Positions 1-7,426 of a stretch of 32,358 nt of DNA are shown piece after piece. The notes beneath the pieces are model-generated. The model was not told where the DNA came from. It saw only the letters and a program-made list of their open reading frames with translations, and made no database searches. Origin of the DNA: Streptomyces silaceus. Its GTDB lineage: Bacteria > Actinomycetota > Actinomycetes > Streptomycetales > Streptomycetaceae. Location of the stretch: contig NZ_LIRJ01000060.1 of the NCBI RefSeq assembly GCF_001419745.1, positions 1-32,358 on the forward strand, written 5' to 3'. Position 1 is the first letter of the stretch, and each line of letters opens with the position of its first letter. Position numbers and translations under genes: made by a program.

Positions 1-228
1 GTCCAGCGACGGCCGCGAGGCGTCGACCGCCACGACCCGCGCGCCGGCCTCGGCGAGCGCGAACGAGGACACCCCCGTGCCGCACCCCAGGTCCAGGACC
101 GACCGCCCGGCCAGGGGCCGGTGGGAGGACACCCAGGCGGCGAGCCCGGCCCCCGGGGAGAGCATCGAGGACACCAGGTCGTAGGCCTCGATCGCCGTCT
201 CGTCGTACACGCTCGGGTCACTCACCAC
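1..228 (-). CDS. cypM: Linaridin N-terminal methyltransferase, CypM-like (partial, cut by window edge)
   Basis: Only the first 76 codons are present; the gene continues left of base 1. The protein has the class I SAM-binding motif I (VLDLGCGTG, residues 44-52) followed by an acidic residue after the next strand (VVAVDAS), the usual ribose-binding position. In the cypemycin pathway the equivalent enzyme dimethylates the N-terminal Ala of the mature peptide; the precursor here also has Ala at core position 1. The GTG at 228 is preferred because AAGG lies just upstream; a second GTG at 225 is possible. It overlaps the end of the decarboxylase gene by 11 nt, so it is the fifth gene of the operon. 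Family is certain; the substrate is inferred from gene order. Confidence 0.85.
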   Translation of the reverse strand, partial: MVSDPSVYDETAIEAYDLVSSMLSPGAGLAAWVSSHRPLAGRSVLDLGCGTGVSSFALAEAGARVVAVDASRPSLD

Positions 229-790
229 GGCGCCCTTCCTTCCGCATCCTGTTGGCCACGGCGAGGGCACCCGGCAGGTTGAACCCCACCTCGGCCGTCG
301 ACCGGTTGCTCGCGCGTACGCCGTTGACCCGCGGCGCGAACTCGACGTTCGGGCGGAGCTTGAGGGTCTGCACGTTGTTCTCGACGATCTCGTTCGATCC
401 CGGAAAGGTGTCCGCGATCACGATGGGCGCGTCCGTCACCTGGAGCATCAGCAGGGCGGGCGAGTCCGCGCGCCCCTGCGCCAGGCGCATGACGGTGTCC
501 AGGGTCGCGGGGAAGACGAGGAAGCACTCGGAGGCGCCGCTCCTCCCCGAGTTGACCTCGGGCGGCAGGTCCGGCTCGTCCCAGGAGTCGACCCACACCG
601 CGCCGTTGGCCAGATGGCGCAGCGCGCGGACCGCGAGGAACCGCGACGCGGCGGGCGTCACCGACACGTTCACGACGAGCTCCGGGTGGAGCTCGCGCAG
701 CCAGTGGATCCACCACGGCACGAGCGCCGCGCTGATGGAGCCCGTGATGTGGACGTGCAGCTCCGCGCCCTCGTACTTCTCCACGTTCAC
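218..790 (-). CDS. cypD: Linaridin flavoprotein cysteine decarboxylase, CypD-like
   Basis: A 190-residue protein of the HFCD flavoprotein family (EpiD, MrsD, CypD, phosphopantothenoylcysteine decarboxylase). Visible features are the N-terminal beta strand and loop HVHITGSISAA that binds FMN phosphate, the stretch VSVTPAASRFL, and PGSNEIVENNV in the place of the PASANT motif of EpiD-type enzymes. The expected reaction is oxidative decarboxylation of the C-terminal Cys of the precursor to an enethiolate, which then forms the S-aminovinyl-cysteine ring. The precursor ends in Cys, as required. Start is GTG at 790, giving a 4-nt GTGA overlap with the stop of the L gene; this coupling decides the start. 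Length fits the family. Confidence 0.9.
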   Translation of the reverse strand: MNVEKYEGAELHVHITGSISAALVPWWIHWLRELHPELVVNVSVTPAASRFLAVRALRHLANGAVWVDSWDEPDLPPEVNSGRSGASECFLVFPATLDTVMRLAQGRADSPALLMLQVTDAPIVIADTFPGSNEIVENNVQTLKLRPNVEFAPRVNGVRASNRSTAEVGFNLPGALAVANRMRKEGRRGE

Positions 791-1347
791 CGGGCGGCTC
801 CGGCCGCGCGGGCGGCGGTGCCGAGGGGGATCCACTCGGAGGTGAGGATCGGCTTCATGCGGTGCTCCACCGGCGCGCTGGGGAACACGTTCATCAGCAG
901 GAACTGGAGGGCCTGCGCGTCGTCGGCCGCCGCGGCCCGGCTCGCCGCGAGCACCAGGTCGTACGGCAGGCTCCGGGTGACCCAGGCGAAGTCGGCCTGG
1001 TTCGCGCTCATGACGGACAGCTGCTGCATGGCGTCGAACAGCGCCTTGGGGCCGCGGCTGCGCGGGTTGTACAGCACCTGCGTCCACCCGTGCGGCACGA
1101 CGGGCGTCACGTCCCGCCACGGCGTCGGGCCGTCGCCGGTGGTCTCGCGCACCAGCAGATGTACGTTCTGCACGCCTGGGTTGGGCGCGAAGAACCGCCA
1201 GCCGGGGATGGGCCAGCCGCCCGTGAACTTGCGCAGGTCCTGGTTGTAGGAGTCGGGGGTGTTCTGCAGGACGGTCGCGACCAGGTGTGCCGCGAGCGCT
1301 CCGACGGCGACGGTGGCCGCCCCGCCCTTGATCCGGTCAGCAAGCAT
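787..1347 (-). CDS. cypL: Linaridin biosynthesis protein, CypL-like
   Basis: A 186-residue protein with one N-terminal hydrophobic segment (about residues 9-28, GAATVAVGALAAHLVATVL) and a soluble remainder rich in aromatic residues (GWPIPGWRFFAPNPG around residues 42-56). I see no motif of a known enzyme class. It sits in the position of cypL, between H and D; linaridin L proteins are required for maturation and are thought to act together with H on Thr/Cys dehydration and related chemistry. The ATG at 1347 lies inside the end of H (11-nt overlap), consistent with translational coupling; the open frame extends further upstream but only antisense-like, low-quality sequence is there. Identification rests on operon order more than on motifs. 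Confidence 0.8.
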   Translation of the reverse strand: MLADRIKGGAATVAVGALAAHLVATVLQNTPDSYNQDLRKFTGGWPIPGWRFFAPNPGVQNVHLLVRETTGDGPTPWRDVTPVVPHGWTQVLYNPRSRGPKALFDAMQQLSVMSANQADFAWVTRSLPYDLVLAASRAAAADDAQALQFLLMNVFPSAPVEHRMKPILTSEWIPLGTAARAAGAAR

Positions 1348-3193
1348 CCATGAACCTTCTGATAGCGCCTTCGACCTTCTCGGCGTGCTCCTGGTACCCG
1401 ATGATCGACCGGTGCGCCGAGCCGTGCACCACCTCGAACTTCGCCCCGAGCTTCTCGGCGAGCACCGCCTGCTGCTCGGCGAACTCGTCCGAGGCGACGA
1501 CCAGCACCGACTCGACCGCGCCGAGGCGGGAGACGGCGTCCTCGGTCCGTATGCCCCGGTACTCGCGCACCGAGTTGACGATGTTCCTCGGCGAGAACAC
1601 GAACTGCACGTGGCTGTACTGGGTGTCCGGCGTGTAACCCGCCTGCCGCTCCACGGCGTTGGGCGCCCATTCGTAGATGCCGGTGACGGCGGCCACCAGC
1701 GTGTAGAGCTGCGCCTGGAGGAACTTGCCGAGCCGTCTGCGGTCCGTGCGGTCCTCGTCCAGGAGCACCGGGTCGGTGCCGTCCACGACGACCAGCTTGT
1801 CCACACGGTCGGCGAAGCGCCGGTCCCCCACGTAGGAGGCCGCGCTCAGCGAACCGATCGAGTGCGTGACCACCACGACCTCGCCCTCCGCCCCGACCTC
1901 GTCGAGCACCGCGGCGAGGAGGTCCCCGCTCGCCGCGCGCGAGGTCGTGAGGCCGTATCCGGGCCGGTGGTAGCGGATGACCGTGTGGTGGCGCGCCAGG
2001 CTCCGCGCGACCCACTCCCAGGATTCGAGGGACTGTCCGAGGCCGCACTCCAGGACGACGGTCGCGCGCGGGGCGGTCCCGTCGGCGGGGCGGTCCACCC
2101 GGTACTCGACGTCGCCGTCCGCGTACGCCAGCCGCGCGGCGCCCTTGGGGCCGAGCCGCCGCTGCTCGGCGATCTGCCGCTTCTCGCGGGCGATCAGCGC
2201 GCTCGCGAGGGTGACGCCGCCGGCGATGCCGACCACGGTCTTCTCGAACGTCCGGGACGCGCCACGGGTGTCCAGGACGTAGCCGACGGCTCCGTGGGAG
2301 CCGAAGAACCCCCAGACGAAGCGCGGCAGTTCCATGGCCGTCGCCACGCCCACGTGGAAGGCCTTGACGGCCGTGAGCGCGTGGGAGGCCTGCTTGCGCG
2401 GCAGCAGGTAGACGAGCGGGAAGGACGCCTCCCACACGACCGTGCCGACGGTCAGGGCGCGGCACAGCCGCGGGTACCTGCGCAGGACGGCCGCGGCCGG
2501 GCCCCGGCCGTACGCCTCCGTCTGCAGGACCTCCAGCAGGGCGTCGCCCTGTACCCAGCTGCTGCCGAAGGCCTTGGCGATGCCGGAGACCGCATAGCTC
2601 AGCCCGGCCTGGAAGTTGACGGCGCGCAGGAAGAGGTCGTCGGAGACCCGCCGGTCCGGGATCAGCGCCGTCAGGGCGCGGTACTGCGTGATGACCGCCG
2701 TCATCTGGTCGGCGCCGTCGCGGCCGTACGGGGTGCGGATCTCGCTCAGCCGGTTGCACGTCCCGATGACCGTCGCGGCGGCGATCTGCGCCGTGCGGTT
2801 GCCGCGCGCGAGCAGCAGCCCGGCCGACGCGGCGAGGGTCACTCCCGCGAGCACCCGGGGGGTGCGCGGATGGTCGAGTACGCGCCCGATCCGGTTCCTC
2901 AGGCTGCCTTCCGGATACTGCTGGGCCGAGGTTCCCCGGAGATAGCCGTCCTCTTCGAATTCCTCACGGAGAAACAAGGTCTCCGCGGCCGCGAGGGTCT
3001 GGCCTATCGCAATCGGCAGGAATACGCGATCCGCCGCCTCTTGGGCGGTATTCCCGTTCCCCTGGACGGTAGTCGCGTTCGGGGCGCGCCGCCCCCACCG
3101 CTTCCATTTCACCGGATTCTTCGTCTCCCCCGTCGCAGGCCTGGCCGCCGAATCGAGCACCGCAGGAACCGTGTGCCGGAGAAGCCCGGCCAT
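1337..3193 (-). CDS. cypH: Linaridin membrane protein/alpha-beta hydrolase fusion, CypH-like
   Basis: A 618-residue two-part protein. Residues about 60-310 form a multi-helix membrane domain, loosely like HTTM proteins. Residues about 335-618 form an alpha/beta hydrolase domain with a nucleophile elbow VTHSIGS (Ser445), VVASDE near 570 as a possible acid, and HGSAH with His594 as the likely catalytic base. CypH homologues are essential linaridin enzymes; work on grisemycin proteins, as I recall it, assigns H and L to a peptide epimerase/dehydratase complex. Here that role is inferred. The ATG at 3193 lies in the loop of a 14-bp hairpin and its GGAGAAG ribosome binding site is in the stem, so expression relative to the precursor is probably damped. 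Confidence 0.88.
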   Translation of the reverse strand: MAGLLRHTVPAVLDSAARPATGETKNPVKWKRWGRRAPNATTVQGNGNTAQEAADRVFLPIAIGQTLAAAETLFLREEFEEDGYLRGTSAQQYPEGSLRNRIGRVLDHPRTPRVLAGVTLAASAGLLLARGNRTAQIAAATVIGTCNRLSEIRTPYGRDGADQMTAVITQYRALTALIPDRRVSDDLFLRAVNFQAGLSYAVSGIAKAFGSSWVQGDALLEVLQTEAYGRGPAAAVLRRYPRLCRALTVGTVVWEASFPLVYLLPRKQASHALTAVKAFHVGVATAMELPRFVWGFFGSHGAVGYVLDTRGASRTFEKTVVGIAGGVTLASALIAREKRQIAEQRRLGPKGAARLAYADGDVEYRVDRPADGTAPRATVVLECGLGQSLESWEWVARSLARHHTVIRYHRPGYGLTTSRAASGDLLAAVLDEVGAEGEVVVVTHSIGSLSAASYVGDRRFADRVDKLVVVDGTDPVLLDEDRTDRRRLGKFLQAQLYTLVAAVTGIYEWAPNAVERQAGYTPDTQYSHVQFVFSPRNIVNSVREYRGIRTEDAVSRLGAVESVLVVASDEFAEQQAVLAEKLGAKFEVVHGSAHRSIIGYQEHAEKVEGAIRRFMDAC

Positions 3194-3208
3194 TCGGGCT
3201 TCTCCGGC
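3175..3208 (-). promoter_or_regulatory. Intercistronic hairpin between precursor gene and cypH
   Basis: Perfect 14-bp inverted repeat (3175-3188 with 3195-3208) and a 6-nt loop. On the coding strand the left stem carries GGAGAAG, the only good ribosome binding site for cypH, and the loop carries its ATG (3193). No T-run follows. It can act as a processing/attenuation element that keeps precursor mRNA in excess, and it should also limit translation of H. The structure is directly visible; its effect is inferred. Confidence 0.75.
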
Positions 3209-3226
3209 AACGGGTCAGTCCTTACC

Positions 3227-3430
3227 TCAGCAGACGAGGCATATCGTGCTGCCCTGGATCACGAACTGAGCAGCGGTGGGCGTGGCCGGCGTGGCCATGG
3301 CGGGCGTCTCGCAGTCGGCGTGGAAGCCCGGCGCCGCACCGCTGAGAACGGTGTTCGCGAATTCCTGGGCAGCCAGCGCCTCGGGGCGGATGGCGGAATC
3401 CGGTCGCGTCACAGTCGATTCAGATCGCAC
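3227..3430 (-). CDS. cypA: Cypemycin-like linaridin precursor peptide
   Basis: A 67-residue peptide: 45-residue leader plus 22-residue core. The leader contains [20 protein letters not shown], typical of cypemycin-type leaders, and ends PAM before the core. The core starts [10 protein letters not shown] and ends QGSTICLVC. By analogy to cypemycin, Thr2, 5, 7 and 17 would become Dhb, Ile13 and Ile18 allo-Ile, Cys19 and Cys22 the aminovinyl-cysteine ring, and Ala1 dimethyl-Ala; all those residues are kept. The core differs from cypemycin as I remember it only at position 8 (Ala for Val). The start is GTG (3430), with AAAGG at 3439-3443 eight bases upstream. First gene of the A-H-L-D-M operon. 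Confidence 0.95.
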   Translation of the reverse strand: MRSESTVTRPDSAIRPEALAAQEFANTVLSGAAPGFHADCETPAMATPATPTAAQFVIQGSTICLVC

Positions 3431-3553
3431 TTCACTAACCTTTCGTCGGTGGTCATGCGAGCGAATGGTCTCGGCGTGCCGAACGTTGCCACCCCCGTCG
3501 CCCGCTCTGAGTGAACGTGCTGCACAACGTCTGCAACTCGACGTTGCGGACCG

Positions 3554-3583
3554 ACCTTAAACAGGGCCCCAAGAGCACGTCAA
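3554..3583 (-). promoter_or_regulatory. Promoter of the linaridin operon
   Basis: Leftward -35 TTGACG (3583-3578), 18-nt spacer and -10 TAAGGT (3559-3554), a good match to the housekeeping sigma-HrdB pattern. The expected transcript would start near 3547, leaving an untranslated leader of about 115 nt before the precursor GTG at 3430. Read from sequence only; no mapped start site is available. Confidence 0.6.
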
Positions 3584-3605
3584 GCACAGTTAATGCTTCA
3601 AGCAC
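3580..3605. promoter_or_regulatory. Direct repeats TCAAGCAC over and upstream of the -35
   Basis: The octamer TCAAGCAC occurs at 3580-3587 (overlapping the -35 box) and again at 3598-3605, 18 bp apart; a shorter relative, GAGCAC, is at 3573-3578. The upstream copy is part of an 11-bp palindrome TGCTTCAAGCA (3594-3604). The position fits an activator or repressor site for the linaridin operon. No regulator gene of an obvious DNA-binding type is adjacent inside the window, so the factor is unknown. Confidence 0.4.
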
Positions 3606-3678
3606 CGTGCGCAACAGGGAACTTGGCACGTCACAGAGGTGACAGCTATTTCCAGCCATAACGGAGAAGGCCTTCCGC

Positions 3679-3743
3679 GAGAAGGCCCCGCCCGGCCGCC
3701 GAGAAGGCCCCGCCCGGCCGCCGCGAGACCCCGCCCGGCCACC
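3679..3743. repeat. 22-bp GC-rich tandem repeat
   Basis: Two exact adjacent copies of a 22-bp unit beginning GAGAAGGCCCCG (3679-3700 and 3701-3722), followed by a degenerate third copy starting GAGACCCCG (3725-3743). A partial GGAGAAGGCC also precedes the array at 3663. It lies about 110 bp before the start of the STAND gene, in its probable leader or promoter. Confidence 0.7.
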
Positions 3744-3849
3744 GGCGCGAGCGGAAGGTCACCGATCCGCGCACGCCCTCGCTTCCCGGGCCCGTACGCA
3801 GGACACTTGTGAAGTGCAGGCAACTGTTGCTCTCGGAGGGGGAACCCAT

Positions 3850-6800
3850 ATGCGGGACAGCCATCGGGCCGAGGCCGAGCGGCTGTTGGCACGGGCCGTG
3901 GAGGAGGAGGTCCGACGTTCGGGCGGGCGCGTCGACGGCGGCGTACTGCTCTCGCGGGCGCGCGGCGCCCTGGACGCCATGGCGCAGACGGCCGACGAGG
4001 AGTACGGCGCGTACACCCGGGCGCTCGACGAGGCACAGGCGGGTCAGCTCACTTTCGGACAGCGCTACGCACGCGAGGGCGCGGGAACTCCCCTGCTGGT
4101 GGCGGTGGTCGCGGCGGTCGCCGCCGGCATCTCCGACCTGTCGTTCGGCACGAGCACCGGCACCGCCCTGGGCACCGGCGCGATCGTCGCCGTGGCCGGC
4201 GCGGCGGCCACCGTCGTGAAGGTGACGGCCTCTCACGTACCGGCCGCGAGCCGTCGCGCAGGGGCGCTCAGCCAGCCGGGCGGGCCCGAGCAGCTGCGAC
4301 TGCAGTGGCTGACGGCGCTCGAAGTGCGCGGCATCCGGCCCTTCCTCGACCAGCAGCGCCTGCTCGCCGCCTCGACCGGCACACGGACGGCGAAGAAGGC
4401 CGCGCCGCAGCTGCGCGGCACCGACAAGAGCGCGGCGGCGCGGCGGCGCTCCGTGCTGGAGCAGTCCTTCGCCCAACTCCCGGAGAACACGGGTCCGTTC
4501 GCGGGCCGCAGGGCCGAGCTCGGACGGATCGCGCAGTGGGTGCACGCGGCGCGCGCCAGCACCGACACCCGCCCCACGGTCGTCGTCCTGCACGGCGTGC
4601 CCGGCTCGGGCCGTACCTCGCTCGCGGTGCGGGCCGCGCGGGACCTGCGCGACCAGTTCCGCGGCGCCTGCGTGGTGGACCTGCGCGGCGACGCCCCGCA
4701 GGAGAGCCCGCTGTCCACGCGCGACGCCCTGCTGCATCTGCTGAATCGGTTGGGCGCCCCGCGCGAGCAACTGCTCTTCCGGGAGCGCTCCTCGCAGGAG
4801 CAGCAGGTCAAGCGGCTCAGCGAGCTGTACAACCAGTACCTGACGGGCCTCGCCGTGACGATCGTGCTCGACGACGCCAGCGACGCCGAGCAGGTCCGCG
4901 CGCTGATCCCCGAGCGCTCCGACAGCCTCGTCGTCGTCACCACCCGCGAGCCCCTCGCACTGCCCGCGGACCTTCCTGCCTGGGTGCATCTGCTGCCGGT
5001 CGAGGCGCTGGACGAGGCGGGCGCGGAGGAACTGCTGCGCGAGAGCGCCGAGGACCTCTCCGGGCCCTACGACGCCGAATCGGCGGACGCCGTACGGCAG
5101 TTGTGCGGCGGTCTGCCGCTGGCGCTGCGCGCCGCGGGCTCCTCGCTCGGTCCGCGCACGCCGCGGCAGCTGGCCTCCGACCTGTCCGCCTACGGCCCCG
5201 CCGACAAGGTCGCCCCCGTCGAGCGCGTCCTGTGGCTGCGCTACACCGACCAGTCCGAGCAGGCCCGGCGGCTGCTGCGGCGGCTCGCGCTGGCCGGGCG
5301 CGCCTCACTGGGCGCGGCGGCCGCCGCCGCGCTGCTCGCCACCGACGAGCAGGAGGCGGCCCGCCAGCTGTCCGCGCTCTCCCGCGCGGGCCTGGTCGAC
5401 GAGCTGCGGGGCGGCCGCCACCGGCTGCACGACCTCGTGCGGTCCTTCGCCCAGGCCCGGCTCCTGGACGAGGAGGAGCCCGCCGAGCGGACCGCGGCGC
5501 AGGAGCGGCTCATCGCCAGCTACGGCGAGCTGGCCGACACGGTGATCCGGCTGGTCGACGGCAAGACGTCCACGCGCGCCGACCAGTTCGGGCCGCACGG
5601 CTTCGCCTCCCTGGACGCGGCGCTGCGCTGGCTGGACGACGAGTCGACGTTCATCACGGCCGCCCTGCGCAACGCCGAGGGCGTCGACCAGCAGGCCGTG
5701 CTCAACCTCCTGGGCGCGCTGTGCGACTACTGCCTGCTGCGCGGCGACCTCTACCGCCTGGGCGAGATCAACGAACTGACGCAGGCCATCGACCAGGGCC
5801 TGCTCGGCCGCAGCGTGCAGTGGCGCACCGGCATCGCGGCCCGCCAGCTCGGCGAGCTCGACCAGTCGCGCACGACGCTGAACTCGGTGGTCGACCTGTA
5901 CTTCGAGGCCCACCAGGACGCGGCCGCCGCCCGCGCGCTCGGCTCGCTGGGCATCACGCTGCACCACCAGGGCAATCTGACGGAGGCGGCGGCCCGGCTC
6001 ACCGAGGCGCTCGACCTCCAGGCCGCCGACGAGCTCGCGGGCGACCGCGCCTGGACGCTGCACGCGCTCGCGGCTGTCGAGCGCGACCGCGCCCATCTCG
6101 CGCATGCCCTGGAGATGCTGAACACGGCGCTGGAGCTGCACCGCCGCAGCGGCTCGGTGCACGGCGAGGCGTGGACGCACTTCCAGCTCGGCCAGCTCTG
6201 TCTGCGCCGGGGGGACGTGCCGCGCGCGGAGGCCGAGCTGCGCGAGGCCCTCGACCTGTACGGCCGCACCCGCGACCCGCGCGGCGAGGCCTGGGCGATG
6301 ACGCAGCTGGCGCGGGCGAGGCTGGTGGACGGCGACCCGTCGCCCGCCGTCGACGGTCTGCGCCAGGCGGTGTCCCGGCACCGCGACAACGAGGACGCGC
6401 GCGGCGAGGCCTGGTCCCTGTACTACCTCGGGCAGGCCCTGGAGGAGACCGGCAGCCTCGACCAGGCGGTGCGGGAGCTGGAGCGGGCGCGGACGATGTT
6501 CTCGCGGATGCGGGACGTGTACGGCCTGGCGTGCGCGCGCCACCACTCGGCGCGCGTGACCCGCGACCAGCGCGCCGCCCAGACGGGCTCGCTGCGCAAC
6601 TCCGGCTTCGCCCGCCAGCTCCTGGTGGACGCCCGCGCGGACTTCCAGCGCATCGGCGTCGCGCACGGCGAGGCCTGGACGTGCCTGGAGCTGGTGGTCG
6701 TGGACGCCGGCAACACCCGCGCGCAGCAGGCGCTCACCCTGTGCGACGAGGCCATCGCCCTGTTCGCCTCGTACGGCGACCGGCGCGGCGGCGACTGGGC

Positions 6801-7068
6801 CCGCTTCCTGCGCTGCACGCTGCTGCCGTACGCGTCCCCCGGCGGCTGGGAGATCGGCACGGCGGTGGCCCAGGAGGAGTTGGCCCAGCTGGACCGCGAG
6901 GACCACCCGACCCGCGACGGCAAGCTCGCCGACTACGTCCAGGCGTACGCGCTCGTCCTGGAGCGCGGCGCGGACCTGGAGGCGGGCTGGCAGGCCTGGC
7001 GCCTCGGCATGGTGCCGAACCGGCACGCGCGGGAGGTGATGGGGGTGGAGGTGCCCCAGCCCCGCTGA
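3850..7068 (+). CDS. Membrane-anchored STAND NTPase (NB-ARC) with TPR repeats
   Basis: A 1072-residue protein. Residues about 80-122 are hydrophobic (probably two membrane helices). An NB-ARC NTPase follows: P-loop GVPGSGRTS at 249-257, Walker B TIVLDD (Asp341-342), VVVTTREP sensor region and GGLPLAL near 420. A winged-helix-like part (HDLVRSFAQARLL) leads into TPR helices from about 590 to 1000, in which the tetrad GEAW recurs four times. The invariant P-loop Lys is Arg here. Such proteins are signalling or regulatory ATPases in Streptomyces; there is no SARP or other DNA-binding domain. ATG at 3850 has GGAGGG nine bases upstream; a GTG at 3814 lacks this. Divergent from the linaridin operon; a link is possible but unproven. 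Confidence 0.85.
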   Translation: MRDSHRAEAERLLARAVEEEVRRSGGRVDGGVLLSRARGALDAMAQTADEEYGAYTRALDEAQAGQLTFGQRYAREGAGTPLLVAVVAAVAAGISDLSFGTSTGTALGTGAIVAVAGAAATVVKVTASHVPAASRRAGALSQPGGPEQLRLQWLTALEVRGIRPFLDQQRLLAASTGTRTAKKAAPQLRGTDKSAAARRRSVLEQSFAQLPENTGPFAGRRAELGRIAQWVHAARASTDTRPTVVVLHGVPGSGRTSLAVRAARDLRDQFRGACVVDLRGDAPQESPLSTRDALLHLLNRLGAPREQLLFRERSSQEQQVKRLSELYNQYLTGLAVTIVLDDASDAEQVRALIPERSDSLVVVTTREPLALPADLPAWVHLLPVEALDEAGAEELLRESAEDLSGPYDAESADAVRQLCGGLPLALRAAGSSLGPRTPRQLASDLSAYGPADKVAPVERVLWLRYTDQSEQARRLLRRLALAGRASLGAAAAAALLATDEQEAARQLSALSRAGLVDELRGGRHRLHDLVRSFAQARLLDEEEPAERTAAQERLIASYGELADTVIRLVDGKTSTRADQFGPHGFASLDAALRWLDDESTFITAALRNAEGVDQQAVLNLLGALCDYCLLRGDLYRLGEINELTQAIDQGLLGRSVQWRTGIAARQLGELDQSRTTLNSVVDLYFEAHQDAAAARALGSLGITLHHQGNLTEAAARLTEALDLQAADELAGDRAWTLHALAAVERDRAHLAHALEMLNTALELHRRSGSVHGEAWTHFQLGQLCLRRGDVPRAEAELREALDLYGRTRDPRGEAWAMTQLARARLVDGDPSPAVDGLRQAVSRHRDNEDARGEAWSLYYLGQALEETGSLDQAVRELERARTMFSRMRDVYGLACARHHSARVTRDQRAAQTGSLRNSGFARQLLVDARADFQRIGVAHGEAWTCLELVVVDAGNTRAQQALTLCDEAIALFASYGDRRGGDWARFLRCTLLPYASPGGWEIGTAVAQEELAQLDREDHPTRDGKLADYVQAYALVLERGADLEAGWQAWRLGMVPNRHAREVMGVEVPQPR

Positions 7069-7106
7069 GGGCACGGCGGCACCCGGGCCCGGGCCGCACA
7101 CGGGGA

Positions 7107-7160
7107 CGCCAGGGTGAGGGCTCGATCCCGCTCACGGGCGGGAGGCCCCTTGCCCTGGCG
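7107..7160. terminator. Terminator between convergent genes
   Basis: Arms 7107-7120 and 7147-7160 pair over 14 bp with two G-U pairs, enclosing a GC-rich loop that can fold further. It sits between the end of the STAND gene (7068) and the end of the leftward small membrane protein gene (7183), so it may serve both strands. No T-run, as is common in Streptomyces. Confidence 0.5.
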
Positions 7161-7182
7161 CCGGAGGACGGCCCCGAGGCCG

Positions 7183-7407
7183 CTACTTCTCGCCGGTGCG
7201 CTCGTCCGCCGCGCGGTCGGCGTCGCCGCCGGCCGTCGCGCCGACCGGCTCCTTCTCCTTGAAGTCGACCTTGCCCATGTGGCGGTTCATCGACTTCATC
7301 AGGCCCCAGACGGCCAGGGCCATCACCGCGAAGACGATGAAGCCCAGAACGCCGGGAGTCACCTTGTCGTCGTCGACCTCCTTGGCAAGAGGGACGAGAT
7401 GCGTCAT
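7183..7407 (-). CDS. Small single-pass membrane protein next to mca
   Basis: A 74-residue protein with one transmembrane helix (VLGFIVFAVMALAVWGLM, about residues 18-35) and a charged C-terminal tail (KSMNRHMGKVDFKEKEP). Function unknown; I believe it is a conserved companion of mca in Streptomyces. The ATG at 7407 gives the start MTHLVPLAKEV, but no clear ribosome binding site precedes it; a GTG at 7425 or an ATG at 7434, which overlaps the mca stop (7427), would add six or nine residues and would make coupling to mca more direct. The exact start is therefore uncertain. Confidence 0.75.
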   Translation of the reverse strand: MTHLVPLAKEVDDDKVTPGVLGFIVFAVMALAVWGLMKSMNRHMGKVDFKEKEPVGATAGGDADRAADERTGEK

Positions 7408-7426
7408 TGCCAGATGTACGTTCACG

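Larger units (their letters stand above)
3431..3849. other. Divergent intergenic region, linaridin operon / STAND gene
   Basis: 419 bases without a supported gene. It holds the leftward linaridin promoter (3554-3583), upstream repeats (3580-3605), an inverted repeat CAACGT/ACGTTG at 3525-3546 around the predicted leftward transcription start, a GTCAC/GTGAC inverted repeat at 3630-3643, and 22-bp tandem repeats (3679-3743) before the rightward gene. The part from about 3481 to 3660 is visibly less GC-rich than the flanking genes, as expected for promoter DNA. I see no convincing -10/-35 for the rightward gene. Confidence 0.7.

Noticed and set aside
1259..3514. Long rightward open frame opposite cypH
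   Set aside because: Shadow of cypH and the precursor; low-complexity product.
3453..3659. Leftward 68-codon frame upstream of the precursor gene
   Set aside because: It covers the linaridin promoter and upstream repeats, has no ribosome binding site and its product shows no recognisable pattern.
3679..3743. Tandem repeats as a CRISPR-like array
   Set aside because: Units are directly adjacent with no spacers and no cas genes are present.
5305..7101. Long leftward open frame opposite the STAND gene
   Set aside because: Mirror of the TPR region with no motifs; the rightward frame has the NTPase motifs and a good start.
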